NCBI GenBank assembly: GCA_001931535.1
Contig: CP016211.1
Coordinates: 10,710,377 to 10,774,376, forward strand
From: Minicystis rosea
Lineage (GTDB): Bacteria > Myxococcota_A > Polyangia > Polyangiales > Polyangiaceae
Length of the DNA: 64,000 nt
Direction of reading: 5' to 3'
Of the stretch, positions 26,071 to 34,792 are shown piece after piece. A program made the position numbers and the translations under genes. Below the pieces are notes generated by a model that saw nothing but the letters and a program-made list of their open reading frames with translations, was not told where the DNA came from and did not search any database. Position 1 is the stretch's first letter, and each line of letters starts with the position of its first letter.

Positions 26071-26969
26071 CCGCGTGATTCCACAGGCACGTGGAGCTTG
26101 ATCTCGCCCGCCCTCCGCACCTCGTAACCCACCTCGTCGCGCAGCTTCTTTCGAAACGCCGCGCTCTGCGCAGCCTCGCAGAGCGCGGCGACGCGGGGAT
26201 CGGCGAGCGCCGAGGCGCGCGTCACGAGCGCGTAGGCCTCCGCGGCGAGCGGCAGGAAACCGAGCCCGGCGCGCAGCGCCCAAGCACGCGAAGCCAAACC
26301 CACGTCGGCCTCTTCGCGGACCACGGCCATGGCGGCGTCGCGGTGCGATCGATAGAGACGCGCCGAGGCATAAGCATCCTCCGGATTGGTGCCCTCGCGG
26401 CGCAGCGCTTCGTCGAGGATGGCGCGGATCCCGGCCGTCGGCGGCCGCAGCGCCACGCGCCGGCCCGCGATGGCCGAGGCGCGGTGGATGCGCGCGCCGC
26501 GGCGGAAGACGAGACCGAGCTCGCGTTGCGCGAGGTGGATGCGCGCGAGATCGAGATCGGCGAGGGCCGGGGGGAGCTCGTCGCCGTGACAGCCGGCGAT
26601 GAGCACGGCGCCGCGGCGCAGGAGATCGATGCCGCCTTGGTGATCGGTTTGCACGAGGCCCACGAGCGGCGCGCCGTGGGACTCCGCCTCTTCGAGCAGG
26701 AGCTCGATGGCCACATCACCATTGGCCGCGAGCAGCGGCGGCGCCGTCGTCGGGAGCGTCGCCGTCGTCGTCGGGAGCGCCGTCGTCGCCATCGGCGCGG
26801 CGTGCGCGCGGCTGCGATCGCGGGCCCAGCGGCGCACCTCCATCTCGTCGAAGCGCCACTCGTCGCCGACGCGATGTGCGGGCAGGCCGCGCTTGAGGAG
26901 CCGATACACGTGCTTCGGGTGCACGTGGAGCAATGCGGCGACGTCCTTCGTGGTGATCAGCATCGGCAC
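26061..26969 (-). CDS. HTH regulator with solute-binding-like effector domain
   Basis: A 302-residue one-component regulator. Residues 1-55 are an excisionase/MerR-like helix-turn-helix (MLITTKDVAALLHVHPKHVY, then RLLKRGLPAHRVGDEWRFDE). Residues 85-290 resemble the periplasmic-binding-protein-like domain (ELLLEEAESHGAPLVGLVQT, then LLRRGAVLIAGCHGDE, then EADVGLASRAWALRAGLGFL) found in regulators thought to sense molybdate and related oxyanions. It is transcribed away from the six-gene envelope operon at 27155 across 185 bp, so it is the obvious candidate regulator. An alternative ATG lies two codons downstream at 26963. The ligand is unknown. Confidence 0.85.
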   Translation of the reverse strand: MPMLITTKDVAALLHVHPKHVYRLLKRGLPAHRVGDEWRFDEMEVRRWARDRSRAHAAPMATTALPTTTATLPTTAPPLLAANGDVAIELLLEEAESHGAPLVGLVQTDHQGGIDLLRRGAVLIAGCHGDELPPALADLDLARIHLAQRELGLVFRRGARIHRASAIAGRRVALRPPTAGIRAILDEALRREGTNPEDAYASARLYRSHRDAAMAVVREEADVGLASRAWALRAGLGFLPLAAEAYALVTRASALADPRVAALCEAAQSAAFRKKLRDEVGYEVRRAGEIKLHVPVESRGHL

Positions 26970-26990
26970 ATCCCGGGCTTGTCGTGCTGT

Positions 26991-27005
26991 TCGCGTATCA
27001 CGCGA
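26991..27005. promoter_or_regulatory. Candidate operator: perfect 15-bp inverted repeat
   Basis: TCGCGT-ATC-ACGCGA lies 21 bases upstream of the regulator's start, in the divergent region shared with the envelope operon. It is the best-defined palindrome I found in the 185-bp gap. Operator function is inference. Confidence 0.35.
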
Positions 27006-27154
27006 GACGGCGCGCGATCGAAAGGACGCTGGCCGCCGTCGTCGTTGACGGGGCCATGACGCCCCTGTAGGTGTCCGATGTTACCTAATGCTCCCTCTGG
27101 TGGTATCGGGATGGAGCCCGTCACCGCCGGTGGGCCGCCGCCGAGGAGGATGGT

Positions 27155-28363
27155 GTGCCCCGTCGATTTCGAGCCGATGCCGTCGCGGCGCTGACCGCCG
27201 CCGCTGCCTTCGCTGCTGCCGGCGCCGCGCATGCAGGGCCGTGCAGCGCGCTGCCGAACCCCGTTTACCTGCAGGTCGGCGACACGCAGGAGCCGCTGAT
27301 GAAGGCGCTCGGGCAGAAGCTCCGCGCCTCGCAGGCAAACCCCATCACCATCGTCTATCAGACGAGCGGATCGTGCACGAACATCGACGCGTTGTACGCG
27401 GGCACGAAGCTCACGGTGAACCCGAAGTACATCCCTTCGGCGGCCGAAGATCCGACGTGGGATCCGAGCAAGCCCGCGCCCCAATGCACCATCGATCCGG
27501 CCGGCGTCGCGCTCGACGTGGCCAACTCCAACGTGTTCGTGAGCGCGTGCACGCAGACGCCGCCGCCCGCGGGGATCGGATCGTTCCAGGGGCCGGTGCA
27601 GCCGTACGTGTTCATCGTGCCCAAGGCGAGCACGGCGCAGTCGATCACCGCGGAGCAGGCGTACTTCGTCTTCGGCTTCGGTGCGGCGGGCATGGCCGCG
27701 CCGTGGACCGACGAGGCGTTCCTCTTCACGCGACCGGCGACGAAGAGCACGTTGCTCTCGGTCGCCGCCGCCATCCACGTGCCGGCCGCGAAGTGGAAGG
27801 GTGTGCCCTTCGACAAGTCGTCCGAGGTGCTCAACGCGGTCGCCACCTCGACGAGCCCGGAGAAGACGATCGGCATCCTCGGCGCGGAGATCTACGACCA
27901 GCACCGCGACACGGTGTCCGCGCTGGCGTTCCGCACCTTCCAGCAGAAATACGCGTACTACCCCGACTCGACCTCGACCTCGAAGGACAAGCGCAACGTG
28001 CGCGACGGGCACTACGCCATCTGGTCGCCGACCGTGTACCTCGCGCCCGTCGACGGGCAGGGGAAGATCGCCAATACCCGCGCGCGCTACGTGGTGGATC
28101 TGATCCTCGGCAACCCCGTCACCCCCGCGCCGGACTTCGATCCGCTCGCGGTGGTCATCTCGCAGGGCCTCGTCCCCGAGTGCGCGATGAAGGTAAACCG
28201 CACGGTGGAGGGCGGTGACCTGTCGCTCCATTCGCCGCCCGAATCCTGCGGCTGCTTCTTCGAGAGCCAGGTGGGCACGCCCAGCGCGAGCTGCACGGCC
28301 TGCACGAGCGACGCGACCTGCAACGGCGGCAAGTGCCGCCACGGCTTCTGCGAGGCGAAGTGA
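27155..28363 (+). CDS. PstS-like periplasmic substrate-binding protein
   Basis: A 402-residue exported protein: signal peptide (AVAALTAAAAFAAAGAAHA) followed by a PBP type II-like fold. The segment TSGSCTNIDALYAG recalls the anion-binding loop of phosphate-type binding proteins, and the FGFGAAGMAAPW and KTIGILGAEIYD regions fit the second lobe. The C-terminal 60 residues are Cys-rich (SCGCFF, SCTACTSDATCNGGKCRHGF), which PstS lacks. The start GTG has GAGGAGGA just upstream. Its stop overlaps the next ATG (TGATG). No ABC permease or ATPase gene is present, so this is not a standard pst operon. The ligand is unknown. Confidence 0.7.
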   Translation: MPRRFRADAVAALTAAAAFAAAGAAHAGPCSALPNPVYLQVGDTQEPLMKALGQKLRASQANPITIVYQTSGSCTNIDALYAGTKLTVNPKYIPSAAEDPTWDPSKPAPQCTIDPAGVALDVANSNVFVSACTQTPPPAGIGSFQGPVQPYVFIVPKASTAQSITAEQAYFVFGFGAAGMAAPWTDEAFLFTRPATKSTLLSVAAAIHVPAAKWKGVPFDKSSEVLNAVATSTSPEKTIGILGAEIYDQHRDTVSALAFRTFQQKYAYYPDSTSTSKDKRNVRDGHYAIWSPTVYLAPVDGQGKIANTRARYVVDLILGNPVTPAPDFDPLAVVISQGLVPECAMKVNRTVEGGDLSLHSPPESCGCFFESQVGTPSASCTACTSDATCNGGKCRHGFCEAK

Positions 28364-28719
28364 TGCGGCGCGAATGGATCGGGAAATCACGCGCGATCGT
28401 GGTCCTCTCCGCGCTCGCGCTCACGGCTGCGCTCGCCAATGCCTGCGGTGAGGCGCTGCCCTCCGACACGACCAGCACGAGCTCGAGCGGCGACACGAGC
28501 TCGAGCTCCAGCGCCTCGAGCAGCGGCACCGGCGGGGCCGGCGGCAGCAGCACCACGAGCAGCACCGGCACGGGCGGCACCGGCGGCGCGCCGGATTGCG
28601 TGACCAATCCGACGACGCACGTCGAGATCATCAACGCGTGCACCGACGCGCAGCAGATCGACTCCATGCCGGTCCTGCCGCTCCTCCAGCCCGACGGCGG
28701 GCTCCCGCCCCTCCCGTGA
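28363..28719 (+). CDS. Small Ser/Thr/Gly-rich lipoprotein
   Basis: A 118-residue protein with signal peptide SALALTAALANAC, whose Cys is a lipidation site. Residues 35-85 are a low-complexity Ser/Thr/Gly linker, then a short tail with two Cys (PDCVTNP, INACTDAQQI). It starts inside the stop of the binding-protein gene (TGATG) and ends overlapping the start of the porin gene (GTGA), so it is part of a coupled operon. I see no enzymatic domain. It may be a structural or surface-exposed partner of the porin or binding protein; that is inference. Confidence 0.7.
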   Translation: MRREWIGKSRAIVVLSALALTAALANACGEALPSDTTSTSSSGDTSSSSSASSSGTGGAGGSSTTSSTGTGGTGGAPDCVTNPTTHVEIINACTDAQQIDSMPVLPLLQPDGGLPPLP

Positions 28720-30116
28720 AGCGGACGCGCGGCGCGGCGTCGATCGCGATCCTCCTCTGTTTCGCGAGCGCGCCCGCCTTCGCGCAGCACGCGGAGCCGA
28801 CCCTCGAAGAGCGCCTCCGCCGCCAAGAAGAGCGCCTCGCGGCGGCGGAGGCGAGGATGGCCGCGCAGGACGCGGAGATCGCTCGTCTCCGCGTCGCGCT
28901 CGCCGAGGCCAAGGCTCCGCGATCGAGCGAGCCGTCGGCGCTCGACGTCGCGCTCCGAGCGATCCGCGTCTCCGGCTACGTGCAGTCCGATCTCGTGTTG
29001 CACCGCCAATCGTCGCAGAACGAGGTGAGCCCCACGGGCGAGCCGCTCAATCAGGATCGCTTCTCCATCCCGCGCTCGCGCCTGCGCATCGACGCGGCCA
29101 AATGGCTGCTCTCGGCGGCCCTCGAGATCGAGGCCTCGACGATCAACGGCCCCACCGTGCGCCCCGTGGAGGCGAGCCTCTCGATTCGCTTCCAAGGCCC
29201 CGATCGCCACGGCGTGCCGCTCCTCGAAGGCACCACGGGGCTCATGAAGATCCCGTTCGGCTTCGAGGTGCCCGAGAGTGATCCGCGCCGGCTCTTCCTC
29301 GATCGGAGCACCACCGCGCGCGCCCTCTTTCCCGGCATGTTCGATCTCGGCTTCCGTTTGCAGGGTGGATACCGCTTCCTGCGCTACGCCATCGCCTTCA
29401 TGAACGGGCAGCCCGTCGGCGATCCGCGCTTCCCCGCGCGCGATCCCAACGCGGGCAAGGACATCGTCGGCCGCGTGGGCGTGGACGCGACGCCGGTGTC
29501 GTGGCTCCGCGTGCGCGCGGGCGTGTCGGCCATCTCGGGGAGCGGCTTTCACAAGGGCACGGCCGCGACGAAGGACGTGCTCGTGTGGCGCGACGCCAAC
29601 GAGGATGGGCTCGTGCAGGGCACGGAGATCCAAGTGATCGCCGGCGCCCCCGCGACGCCCTCGGAGAGCTTTCATCGCTTCGCCGTCGGCGGCGATTTCG
29701 GCCTCACCGCGCGCGTCCCCGTCCTCGGCGAGCTCACGCTCTTCGTCGAGATCGTGCGCGCGCAGAACCTCGATCGCGGCATCGAGCCCGCCGATCCCGT
29801 GGGCGCTGGCCGCGACTTCCGCGAGCTCGGCTTCTACCTCGGCATCACCCAGGAGCTGACCCGCTACGGGATGATCGGCGCCCGCTACGATCGCTACGAT
29901 CCCGACGCCGACGCCAGCGAGCAGCGCGGCGTGGCCCGCGTCCCCAAGGACCGCGCCTACGGCACGCTCGCGGTCACGGGCGCGGTGCGCTACCCGCCGG
30001 GCCGTTTGGTCTTCGAGTACGACCACAACACCAACACCCTCGGCCGCACGCCCGGCGGGCTGCCCGCCACGCTCGCCGACGACGCCTTCACGCTGCGCGC
30101 AGAGGTGACGTTCTGA
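28716..30116 (+). CDS. Phosphate-selective porin O/P-like outer-membrane protein
   Basis: A 466-residue outer-membrane protein. A signal peptide (IAILLCFASAPAFA) is followed by a short coiled coil (about residues 27-65, LEERLRRQEERLAAAEARMA) typical of the trimeric OprO/OprP/porin-P family. A beta-barrel then runs to the C-terminus, ending in the aromatic TF expected for BAM recognition. The region YVQSDLVLHRQSSQ and GLMKIPFGFEVPESDPRRLF are family-like. OprP-type porins prefer phosphate or pyrophosphate; here selectivity is not provable. The start GTG overlaps the previous stop, and its stop overlaps the next ATG. Confidence 0.85.
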   Translation: MKRTRGAASIAILLCFASAPAFAQHAEPTLEERLRRQEERLAAAEARMAAQDAEIARLRVALAEAKAPRSSEPSALDVALRAIRVSGYVQSDLVLHRQSSQNEVSPTGEPLNQDRFSIPRSRLRIDAAKWLLSAALEIEASTINGPTVRPVEASLSIRFQGPDRHGVPLLEGTTGLMKIPFGFEVPESDPRRLFLDRSTTARALFPGMFDLGFRLQGGYRFLRYAIAFMNGQPVGDPRFPARDPNAGKDIVGRVGVDATPVSWLRVRAGVSAISGSGFHKGTAATKDVLVWRDANEDGLVQGTEIQVIAGAPATPSESFHRFAVGGDFGLTARVPVLGELTLFVEIVRAQNLDRGIEPADPVGAGRDFRELGFYLGITQELTRYGMIGARYDRYDPDADASEQRGVARVPKDRAYGTLAVTGAVRYPPGRLVFEYDHNTNTLGRTPGGLPATLADDAFTLRAEVTF

Positions 30117-30955
30117 TGCGCCTCGCCTGGCTCACGATCGGCGCGCTTTCGCTGCTCGGTTGCAACGGCGTCTCCGCCGATCGCGGCCTCGATGCGTGGA
30201 TGGTCGTCTCGGGCGCGCAGTTCTTCGCCGGCTCCATGCCCGAGGCCCAGGATGGGCCGCCGGTGGCCGCAATTGATTTGAGCTCAAACTATTTCACGGC
30301 CGGCGAGATCGACAAGCCGCTCCGCGGCGCCCTCGATCCCGCGGCCACCGCGGCTGCTGTCGGGCTCACCGGCGATCGCGGCCATTGGATCATCCCCGCC
30401 GGCTTGCCCGACGTGACCGCGCCCGGGTTTCCCACGTTCGACGTGACGCTCTCGTTCGCGCCGTCGGTGCCCGCGGGGCCCTACGATCTCGTGGTGCGCG
30501 CGGTCGACGAGAGCGACCGCTTCGGCCCGCCGGAGACGCTGCCGCTCACCGCCTCCGCGGCGCCCTCGCCTGCGGGCGCGCTGGTCATCTCGCTGCGTTG
30601 GGACACCAACGCGGACCTCGACGTGCACGTCGTGCTCCCGGGAGGCGGCGTGATCTGGAAAGGCGACATCACCGAGGGCGGCGGCTTGCTCGACGCCGAC
30701 TCCAACGCGGCGTGTGTGATCGACGGCCGCCGCCGCGAGCACGTAGTCTTTGCCGATCCGCCGGCCGCCGGGCACTACGCGGTCCTCGTCGACACGTTCT
30801 CGCTCTGCGACGAGACGTTCGCGAATTGGGAGGCCGAGGCGCGCCTCGACGGGAAGCTGGTCGGCCACGTGGCCGGCGAGAGCCTCCCGACCGATACGTA
30901 CGTGACCCACGACCGAGGGGCCGGTGTCCTGGCGATCGAATTCGACGTGCCGTGA
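30116..30955 (+). CDS. DUF2135/YfaP-like lipoprotein
   Basis: A 279-residue lipoprotein (signal GALSLLGC). The C-terminal half contains LRWDTNADLDVHVVLPGGGV, the pattern of the DUF2135/YfaP beta-sandwich domain (LxWxTxxDLDLHVxxPxG), followed by residues consistent with a compact metal- or ligand-binding sandwich and AGHYAVLVDTFSLC. The N-terminal 120 residues are another beta domain. The biochemical role of DUF2135 is not known. It is the fourth gene of the coupled operon, overlapping the porin gene at TGATG and the TonB receptor start by 32 bases. Confidence 0.75.
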   Translation: MRLAWLTIGALSLLGCNGVSADRGLDAWMVVSGAQFFAGSMPEAQDGPPVAAIDLSSNYFTAGEIDKPLRGALDPAATAAAVGLTGDRGHWIIPAGLPDVTAPGFPTFDVTLSFAPSVPAGPYDLVVRAVDESDRFGPPETLPLTASAAPSPAGALVISLRWDTNADLDVHVVLPGGGVIWKGDITEGGGLLDADSNAACVIDGRRREHVVFADPPAAGHYAVLVDTFSLCDETFANWEAEARLDGKLVGHVAGESLPTDTYVTHDRGAGVLAIEFDVP

Positions 30956-33095
30956 CGGCGCCGCGCTCGCGCTCGCGCTGCTCGTCACGCTCACGGGACG
31001 GCTCGCGCGCGCGGACGATCCACCGCCGGCGTCGCCCTATGACGCGGACGACGATGCTCCCGCCGAGGCTGCGCCTCATGTCGAGCCCGAGAAGCCCGCG
31101 CCATCTCCCGCTTCCCGCGGCCCACTCGAAGTCTCGGTGCGCGCCGCGGCAGCACCGCGCGAGCCGCAGCGCACGTCGCTCTCGGTGGAGCAGGCCCGCC
31201 GCGTTCCGGGCACGGGCGCCGATCCGCTCAAGTCCATCGAGAGCCTCCCCGGCGTGACGCGCACGGCCTTCGATGGAGGCAAGGTGGTGTTGTGGGGCGC
31301 GGCCGCAGGCGACACACGCGTGTACGTCGACGGCGTGGAGATCCCCGCGCTCTTCCACAACGGCGGCCTGCGCGGGGTCGTCGCCGGCGACCTGCTGCAA
31401 GGCCTCGAGCTCGTGCCCGGCGCGTACGGCGCCGATCATGGTCGCGCCCTCGGCGGCCTCGTTCGCCTGCGCACGCGGGAGCTGCCCGAGCAAGGCATCC
31501 ACGCCGTGGCCTCCGCCGATCTGCTCGATGCCGGCGCCCTCGTGTCCGCCGCCATCGGCGAGCGCCTGCGCATCGCCATCGGCGGCCGCGCGAGCTACCT
31601 CGATCGCATCCTCGCCGGCGTCGTCCCGCGGGTCGCCGACTTCGTGCCCATCCCGCGCTACCGCGACTACCAAGCCAAAGTCTCGCTCGCGCTCCGCCCC
31701 GCCGAGTCGCTCGATCTCGTGCTCCTCGGATCCGGCGACGACCTCGATCGCGCCTTGGCTTCGCCGGATCCGGCGCGCACCCGCCGCGAGCGCACGTCGA
31801 GCGACTTCCACCGCACCATCCTCCGCTATGCCCGCCTCTTCGACGACGGCACCACCGTCGAGGTCACGCCCTTCCTCGGTCGCGACCGCACGCTGCAGGA
31901 TGCCTCCTTCGGCGACGTCCCCGCGCGTCGCCAAGAGATCGCCTGGAAATACGGCCTCCGCGCGTCGGGCCGCATCGCCTTCACGCCCTCGGTCACGGCC
32001 ACCTTCGGCCTCGATGCGCTGGCCACGCGATCGAGCCTCACGCGCGCCGGATCGCTCACCATCCCACCACGCGAAGGCGACCTCTACGTCTTCGGTCAGG
32101 CGCCGGGGGCCGACGTGGCCAGCGATCGTTGGAGCTCAAACGTTCTCGATGCCGCGCCCTACGTGATCGCGGATCTGCGCTTCGGCCCCGTCACCGTCAC
32201 GCCCGGTGTGCGCGCCGATCTCCTCCTCCTCGACGGCAGCCGCGCCACCCCACGCGTCGGCGACACGCCTGCCATCGGCTTCTCTCGGCTCACCGTCGCC
32301 GTCGATCCGCGCGTCACGGTGCGCGTTTCGCTCTCCGATCGGGTCAGCCTCGTGGCGGCGGGCGGTGTCTATCATCAGCCACCTGCGCCCGCGGATCTCG
32401 GCGCCGTCTTCGGCACGCCCGCGCTCTCGCTCCAGCGCGCGGTGCACGTGAGCGCGGGCCAGACCGCGCGCCTCGCCGAGGGCTTCGGCTTGGAGGTGAC
32501 CGGCTATTTCGAGCGCTTCGATCACCTCGTCGTGCGCAGCCGGCTCCCCACGCCCAAGCTCGCCCTGGCGCTCACGCAGGACGGCGAAGGCCGGAGCTAC
32601 GGCGTGCAAGTGCTCCTCCGCCGGCAGCTCCGCCAAGGCCTCTTCGGCTGGCTCGCCTACACCGTCGGGCGCAGCGAGCGCCGCTACAAGGGCGATCCGA
32701 GCGTGCGCCTCTTCGACGAAGATCGCACCCACGCGCTCGCCGCCGTGCTGAGCTACGAGCGCGACGGTTGGGGCGCCGGCGCGCGCTTCCGTTACACGAC
32801 CGGCGCGCCGCGCACGCCCGTGACCGGCTCGTTCTACGAAGCCACGAGCGGTACCTTCCAGCCCATTTTCGGCGCGCAAAACAGCGATCGCCTGCCCGAT
32901 TTCTACCAGCTCGATCTCCGCGCCGAAAAGAAGATCCAATTCTCCCGCGCGGCCCTCTCGGTCTACCTCGACGTGCTCAACGTGACCTTCCACAAGAACG
33001 CCGAAGAGGTCGGCTACAGCGAGGATTGGACCACGAAACGCTACATCACCGGCCTCCCCATCCTCGGGGTGCTGGGCCTCCGGATCGAGATCTGA
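30924..33095 (+). CDS. TonB-dependent outer-membrane receptor
   Basis: A 723-residue receptor. The signal peptide reaches an ARA-DD cleavage site near residue 30. After a Pro/Glu-rich stretch comes the plug domain (about 75-185: ARRVPGTGADPLKSIESLPG, then VYVDGVEIPALFHNGG, then YGADHGRALGGLVRL), then a 22-strand-type barrel ending LGLRIEI. Such receptors take up scarce ligands by TonB-driven gating. The GTG at 30924 lies inside the preceding gene, and no later start leaves a full signal peptide. The stop overlaps the next ATG. Pairing with an OprP-like porin in one coupled operon is unusual. A degenerate 20-bp palindrome lies at 32125-32144. Confidence 0.9.
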   Translation: MSWRSNSTCRDGAALALALLVTLTGRLARADDPPPASPYDADDDAPAEAAPHVEPEKPAPSPASRGPLEVSVRAAAAPREPQRTSLSVEQARRVPGTGADPLKSIESLPGVTRTAFDGGKVVLWGAAAGDTRVYVDGVEIPALFHNGGLRGVVAGDLLQGLELVPGAYGADHGRALGGLVRLRTRELPEQGIHAVASADLLDAGALVSAAIGERLRIAIGGRASYLDRILAGVVPRVADFVPIPRYRDYQAKVSLALRPAESLDLVLLGSGDDLDRALASPDPARTRRERTSSDFHRTILRYARLFDDGTTVEVTPFLGRDRTLQDASFGDVPARRQEIAWKYGLRASGRIAFTPSVTATFGLDALATRSSLTRAGSLTIPPREGDLYVFGQAPGADVASDRWSSNVLDAAPYVIADLRFGPVTVTPGVRADLLLLDGSRATPRVGDTPAIGFSRLTVAVDPRVTVRVSLSDRVSLVAAGGVYHQPPAPADLGAVFGTPALSLQRAVHVSAGQTARLAEGFGLEVTGYFERFDHLVVRSRLPTPKLALALTQDGEGRSYGVQVLLRRQLRQGLFGWLAYTVGRSERRYKGDPSVRLFDEDRTHALAAVLSYERDGWGAGARFRYTTGAPRTPVTGSFYEATSGTFQPIFGAQNSDRLPDFYQLDLRAEKKIQFSRAALSVYLDVLNVTFHKNAEEVGYSEDWTTKRYITGLPILGVLGLRIEI

Positions 33096-33991
33096 TGCGC
33101 GCCTCTCCGCTGCTATTCGCGACGCTCGCCCTCGTGGCTTGTGAGCCCGACGTCGGTGCGCCGACGTCGCTCGTCACGAGCGCACGCATCCTGGCCGTGC
33201 GCGCCGATCCGCCGGAAGCCAAGCCCGGCGTGGAGGTGTCCTATCGCGCGCTGGTCGCGAGCCCCACGGGCACGGTGGAAGACCCATCCATCGATTGGGC
33301 CTTCTGTGCTTCGCCCAAACCATTGACCGAGAACAACGCTGTCAGCACGGCTTGCCTCGCGGATGGAACACGCCCCATCGGCGGGCCGAGCGGTGCGATT
33401 GCCGCGCCCACGCCGCTCGACGCATGCGCGCTCTTCGGCCCCGATCCGCCGCCCGGCGACTTCCGCCCGCGCGATCCCGACGTCACCGGCGGCTTCTATC
33501 AGCCCGTGCGCGCCCGCCTCGGGAGCTTCACTGCCTTTGCGCTCGAACGGGTGACTTGCAATCTGCCCAATGCGCCCATCGCCGTCGCCATCGATCTCGA
33601 GAAGCGCTATCGGCAAAACGACAATCCCACTCTCGTGCCGCTCACCGCCTCGATTTTCGGCGCGCCCACGGCGCTCGATCGCATCCCCGCCGGTGCCGCG
33701 GTCACGCTCGAGACAGGCTGGCTCGACGGCGACGCTGAGCCTTACGTCATGTTCGATCCCGGCTCGGTCACGATCGTCGAATGCCGCGAATCCCTGCGCG
33801 TCTCCTGGTTCACCACGGCCGGCGTCATCGCGGACGACACCACCGGCCGCGCGGCCACCGATCTCGGCACCACCACGCAAACCCTCTTCCAAGCACCTTC
33901 GACGCCGGGCCCCGTCCATCTCTGGATGGTGCTGCGCGACAGCCGCGGCGGCGTCGACTTCGCCGCTTACACGCTCACGGTCGTGCCTTGA
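33095..33991 (+). CDS. Hypothetical lipoprotein, last gene of the envelope operon
   Basis: A 298-residue lipoprotein (signal SPLLFATLALVAC). The mature part looks like two Ig-like beta-sandwich domains (ILAVRADPPEAKPGVEVSYR at the start, GPVHLWMVLRDSRGGVDFAA at the end) with several paired cysteines. I do not recognise the family; similar Ig-fold lipoproteins accompany TonB receptors in myxobacteria. The ATG overlaps the receptor stop (TGATG). A short hairpin overlaps its own stop codon, so the operon probably ends here. Confidence 0.7.
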   Translation: MRASPLLFATLALVACEPDVGAPTSLVTSARILAVRADPPEAKPGVEVSYRALVASPTGTVEDPSIDWAFCASPKPLTENNAVSTACLADGTRPIGGPSGAIAAPTPLDACALFGPDPPPGDFRPRDPDVTGGFYQPVRARLGSFTAFALERVTCNLPNAPIAVAIDLEKRYRQNDNPTLVPLTASIFGAPTALDRIPAGAAVTLETGWLDGDAEPYVMFDPGSVTIVECRESLRVSWFTTAGVIADDTTGRAATDLGTTTQTLFQAPSTPGPVHLWMVLRDSRGGVDFAAYTLTVVP

Positions 33992-33993
33992 GA

Positions 33994-34024
33994 CGAGCCT
34001 TGCACGATCCTCGGTGAAGGCTCG
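33994..34024. terminator. Hairpin at the end of the envelope operon
   Basis: CGAGCCTT (33994-34001) can pair with AAGGCTCG (34017-34024) across a 15-base loop. It starts three bases after the last stop and lies between convergent genes. There is no U-tract. Confidence 0.4.
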
Positions 34025-34121
34025 ATATCTGGCCGCAAACGATGGAGAGACGCAAAGAGGCCTGTAGGGCACTCGCGTCTCCCCACCTTGGTGTTCGGCG
34101 TCGCGCGCCGGCCTTGGATCC

Positions 34122-34706
34122 TCAGCCCGTCGAGCGGCTCGCTGCCCGGCGCTTGCGGGTCGCGGCGGCCTTCTTCGCGGCGGCCTTGCGCTCTGCCGGC
34201 GTCTTGGTGCGCGCGGCCTTCTTCGCAGCGGCGCTGCGCTCCGCCGAGGTTCGCGTCCGCGCGGAGCGGTGCGCCTGCCGCGAGAGCGCGGTGCTGGAGG
34301 CGGCGCTCCGGCCTTCGCGCTTCAAGGCGCCGCGGACGGCGCGCGAGCGCCGGGGCGAGGGCTCGGCCTTCGTCGTGGTCGCGCGCCGCGAAGGCGTCTT
34401 GCGAGCGCTGCTCGCGCGACGTGTCGTGGTCTTCTGCGTGGGGCTGCTCCCGCGACGGATGTCGCGCTCGGCCTTCGCGCGCGTCTTGGCGGCGGCCTTC
34501 TTCTTGGGCTTCACGGCCACGCCGGCGCGGCGCGCTTTGGACAGCCCGATGGCGATCGCCTGCTTCGCGGAGCGCGCGCCGTGTTTGCCCTCACGGACGT
34601 GATGGATCTCTTCGCGCACGTATTCGCCCGCCTGCGTCGACGGTGCCTTCCCTGCGCGCTTTGCGGCGCGGGCCCGCTCGGTCGTTCGTTTCTCTGGCAT
34701 GCCCAT
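34122..34706 (-). CDS. DUF6496-like protein with basic Lys/Arg/Ala tail
   Basis: A 194-residue, very basic protein. The N-terminal 65 residues have the conserved block QAGEYVREEIHHVREGKHGA, then RSAKQAIAIGLSKARRAGV, recalling the DUF6496 family of small proteins of unknown role. The remaining residues are a low-complexity Arg/Ala/Lys/Ser tail (AAKKAARTKTPAERKAAAKK), as in histone-H1-like nucleoid proteins, so DNA or RNA binding is likely. Start is ATG 34706 or 34700; neither has a clear ribosome site. It is divergent from the membrane-protein gene at 34793 across 86 bp. Confidence 0.7.
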   Translation of the reverse strand: MGMPEKRTTERARAAKRAGKAPSTQAGEYVREEIHHVREGKHGARSAKQAIAIGLSKARRAGVAVKPKKKAAAKTRAKAERDIRRGSSPTQKTTTRRASSARKTPSRRATTTKAEPSPRRSRAVRGALKREGRSAASSTALSRQAHRSARTRTSAERSAAAKKAARTKTPAERKAAAKKAAATRKRRAASRSTG

Positions 34707-34792
34707 CCGCGACGCCAGAGCCGTGCCTCGTGCGGCGTGTCGATCGTGCACACCGATCTCGCATAGGTCGCCCTTTTGCTTTCACGGGTCGC

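Noticed and set aside
30266..30285. Further copy of the 20-bp palindrome in the DUF2135-like gene
   Set aside because: Only the GAGCTC core and parts of the arms match; likely chance.
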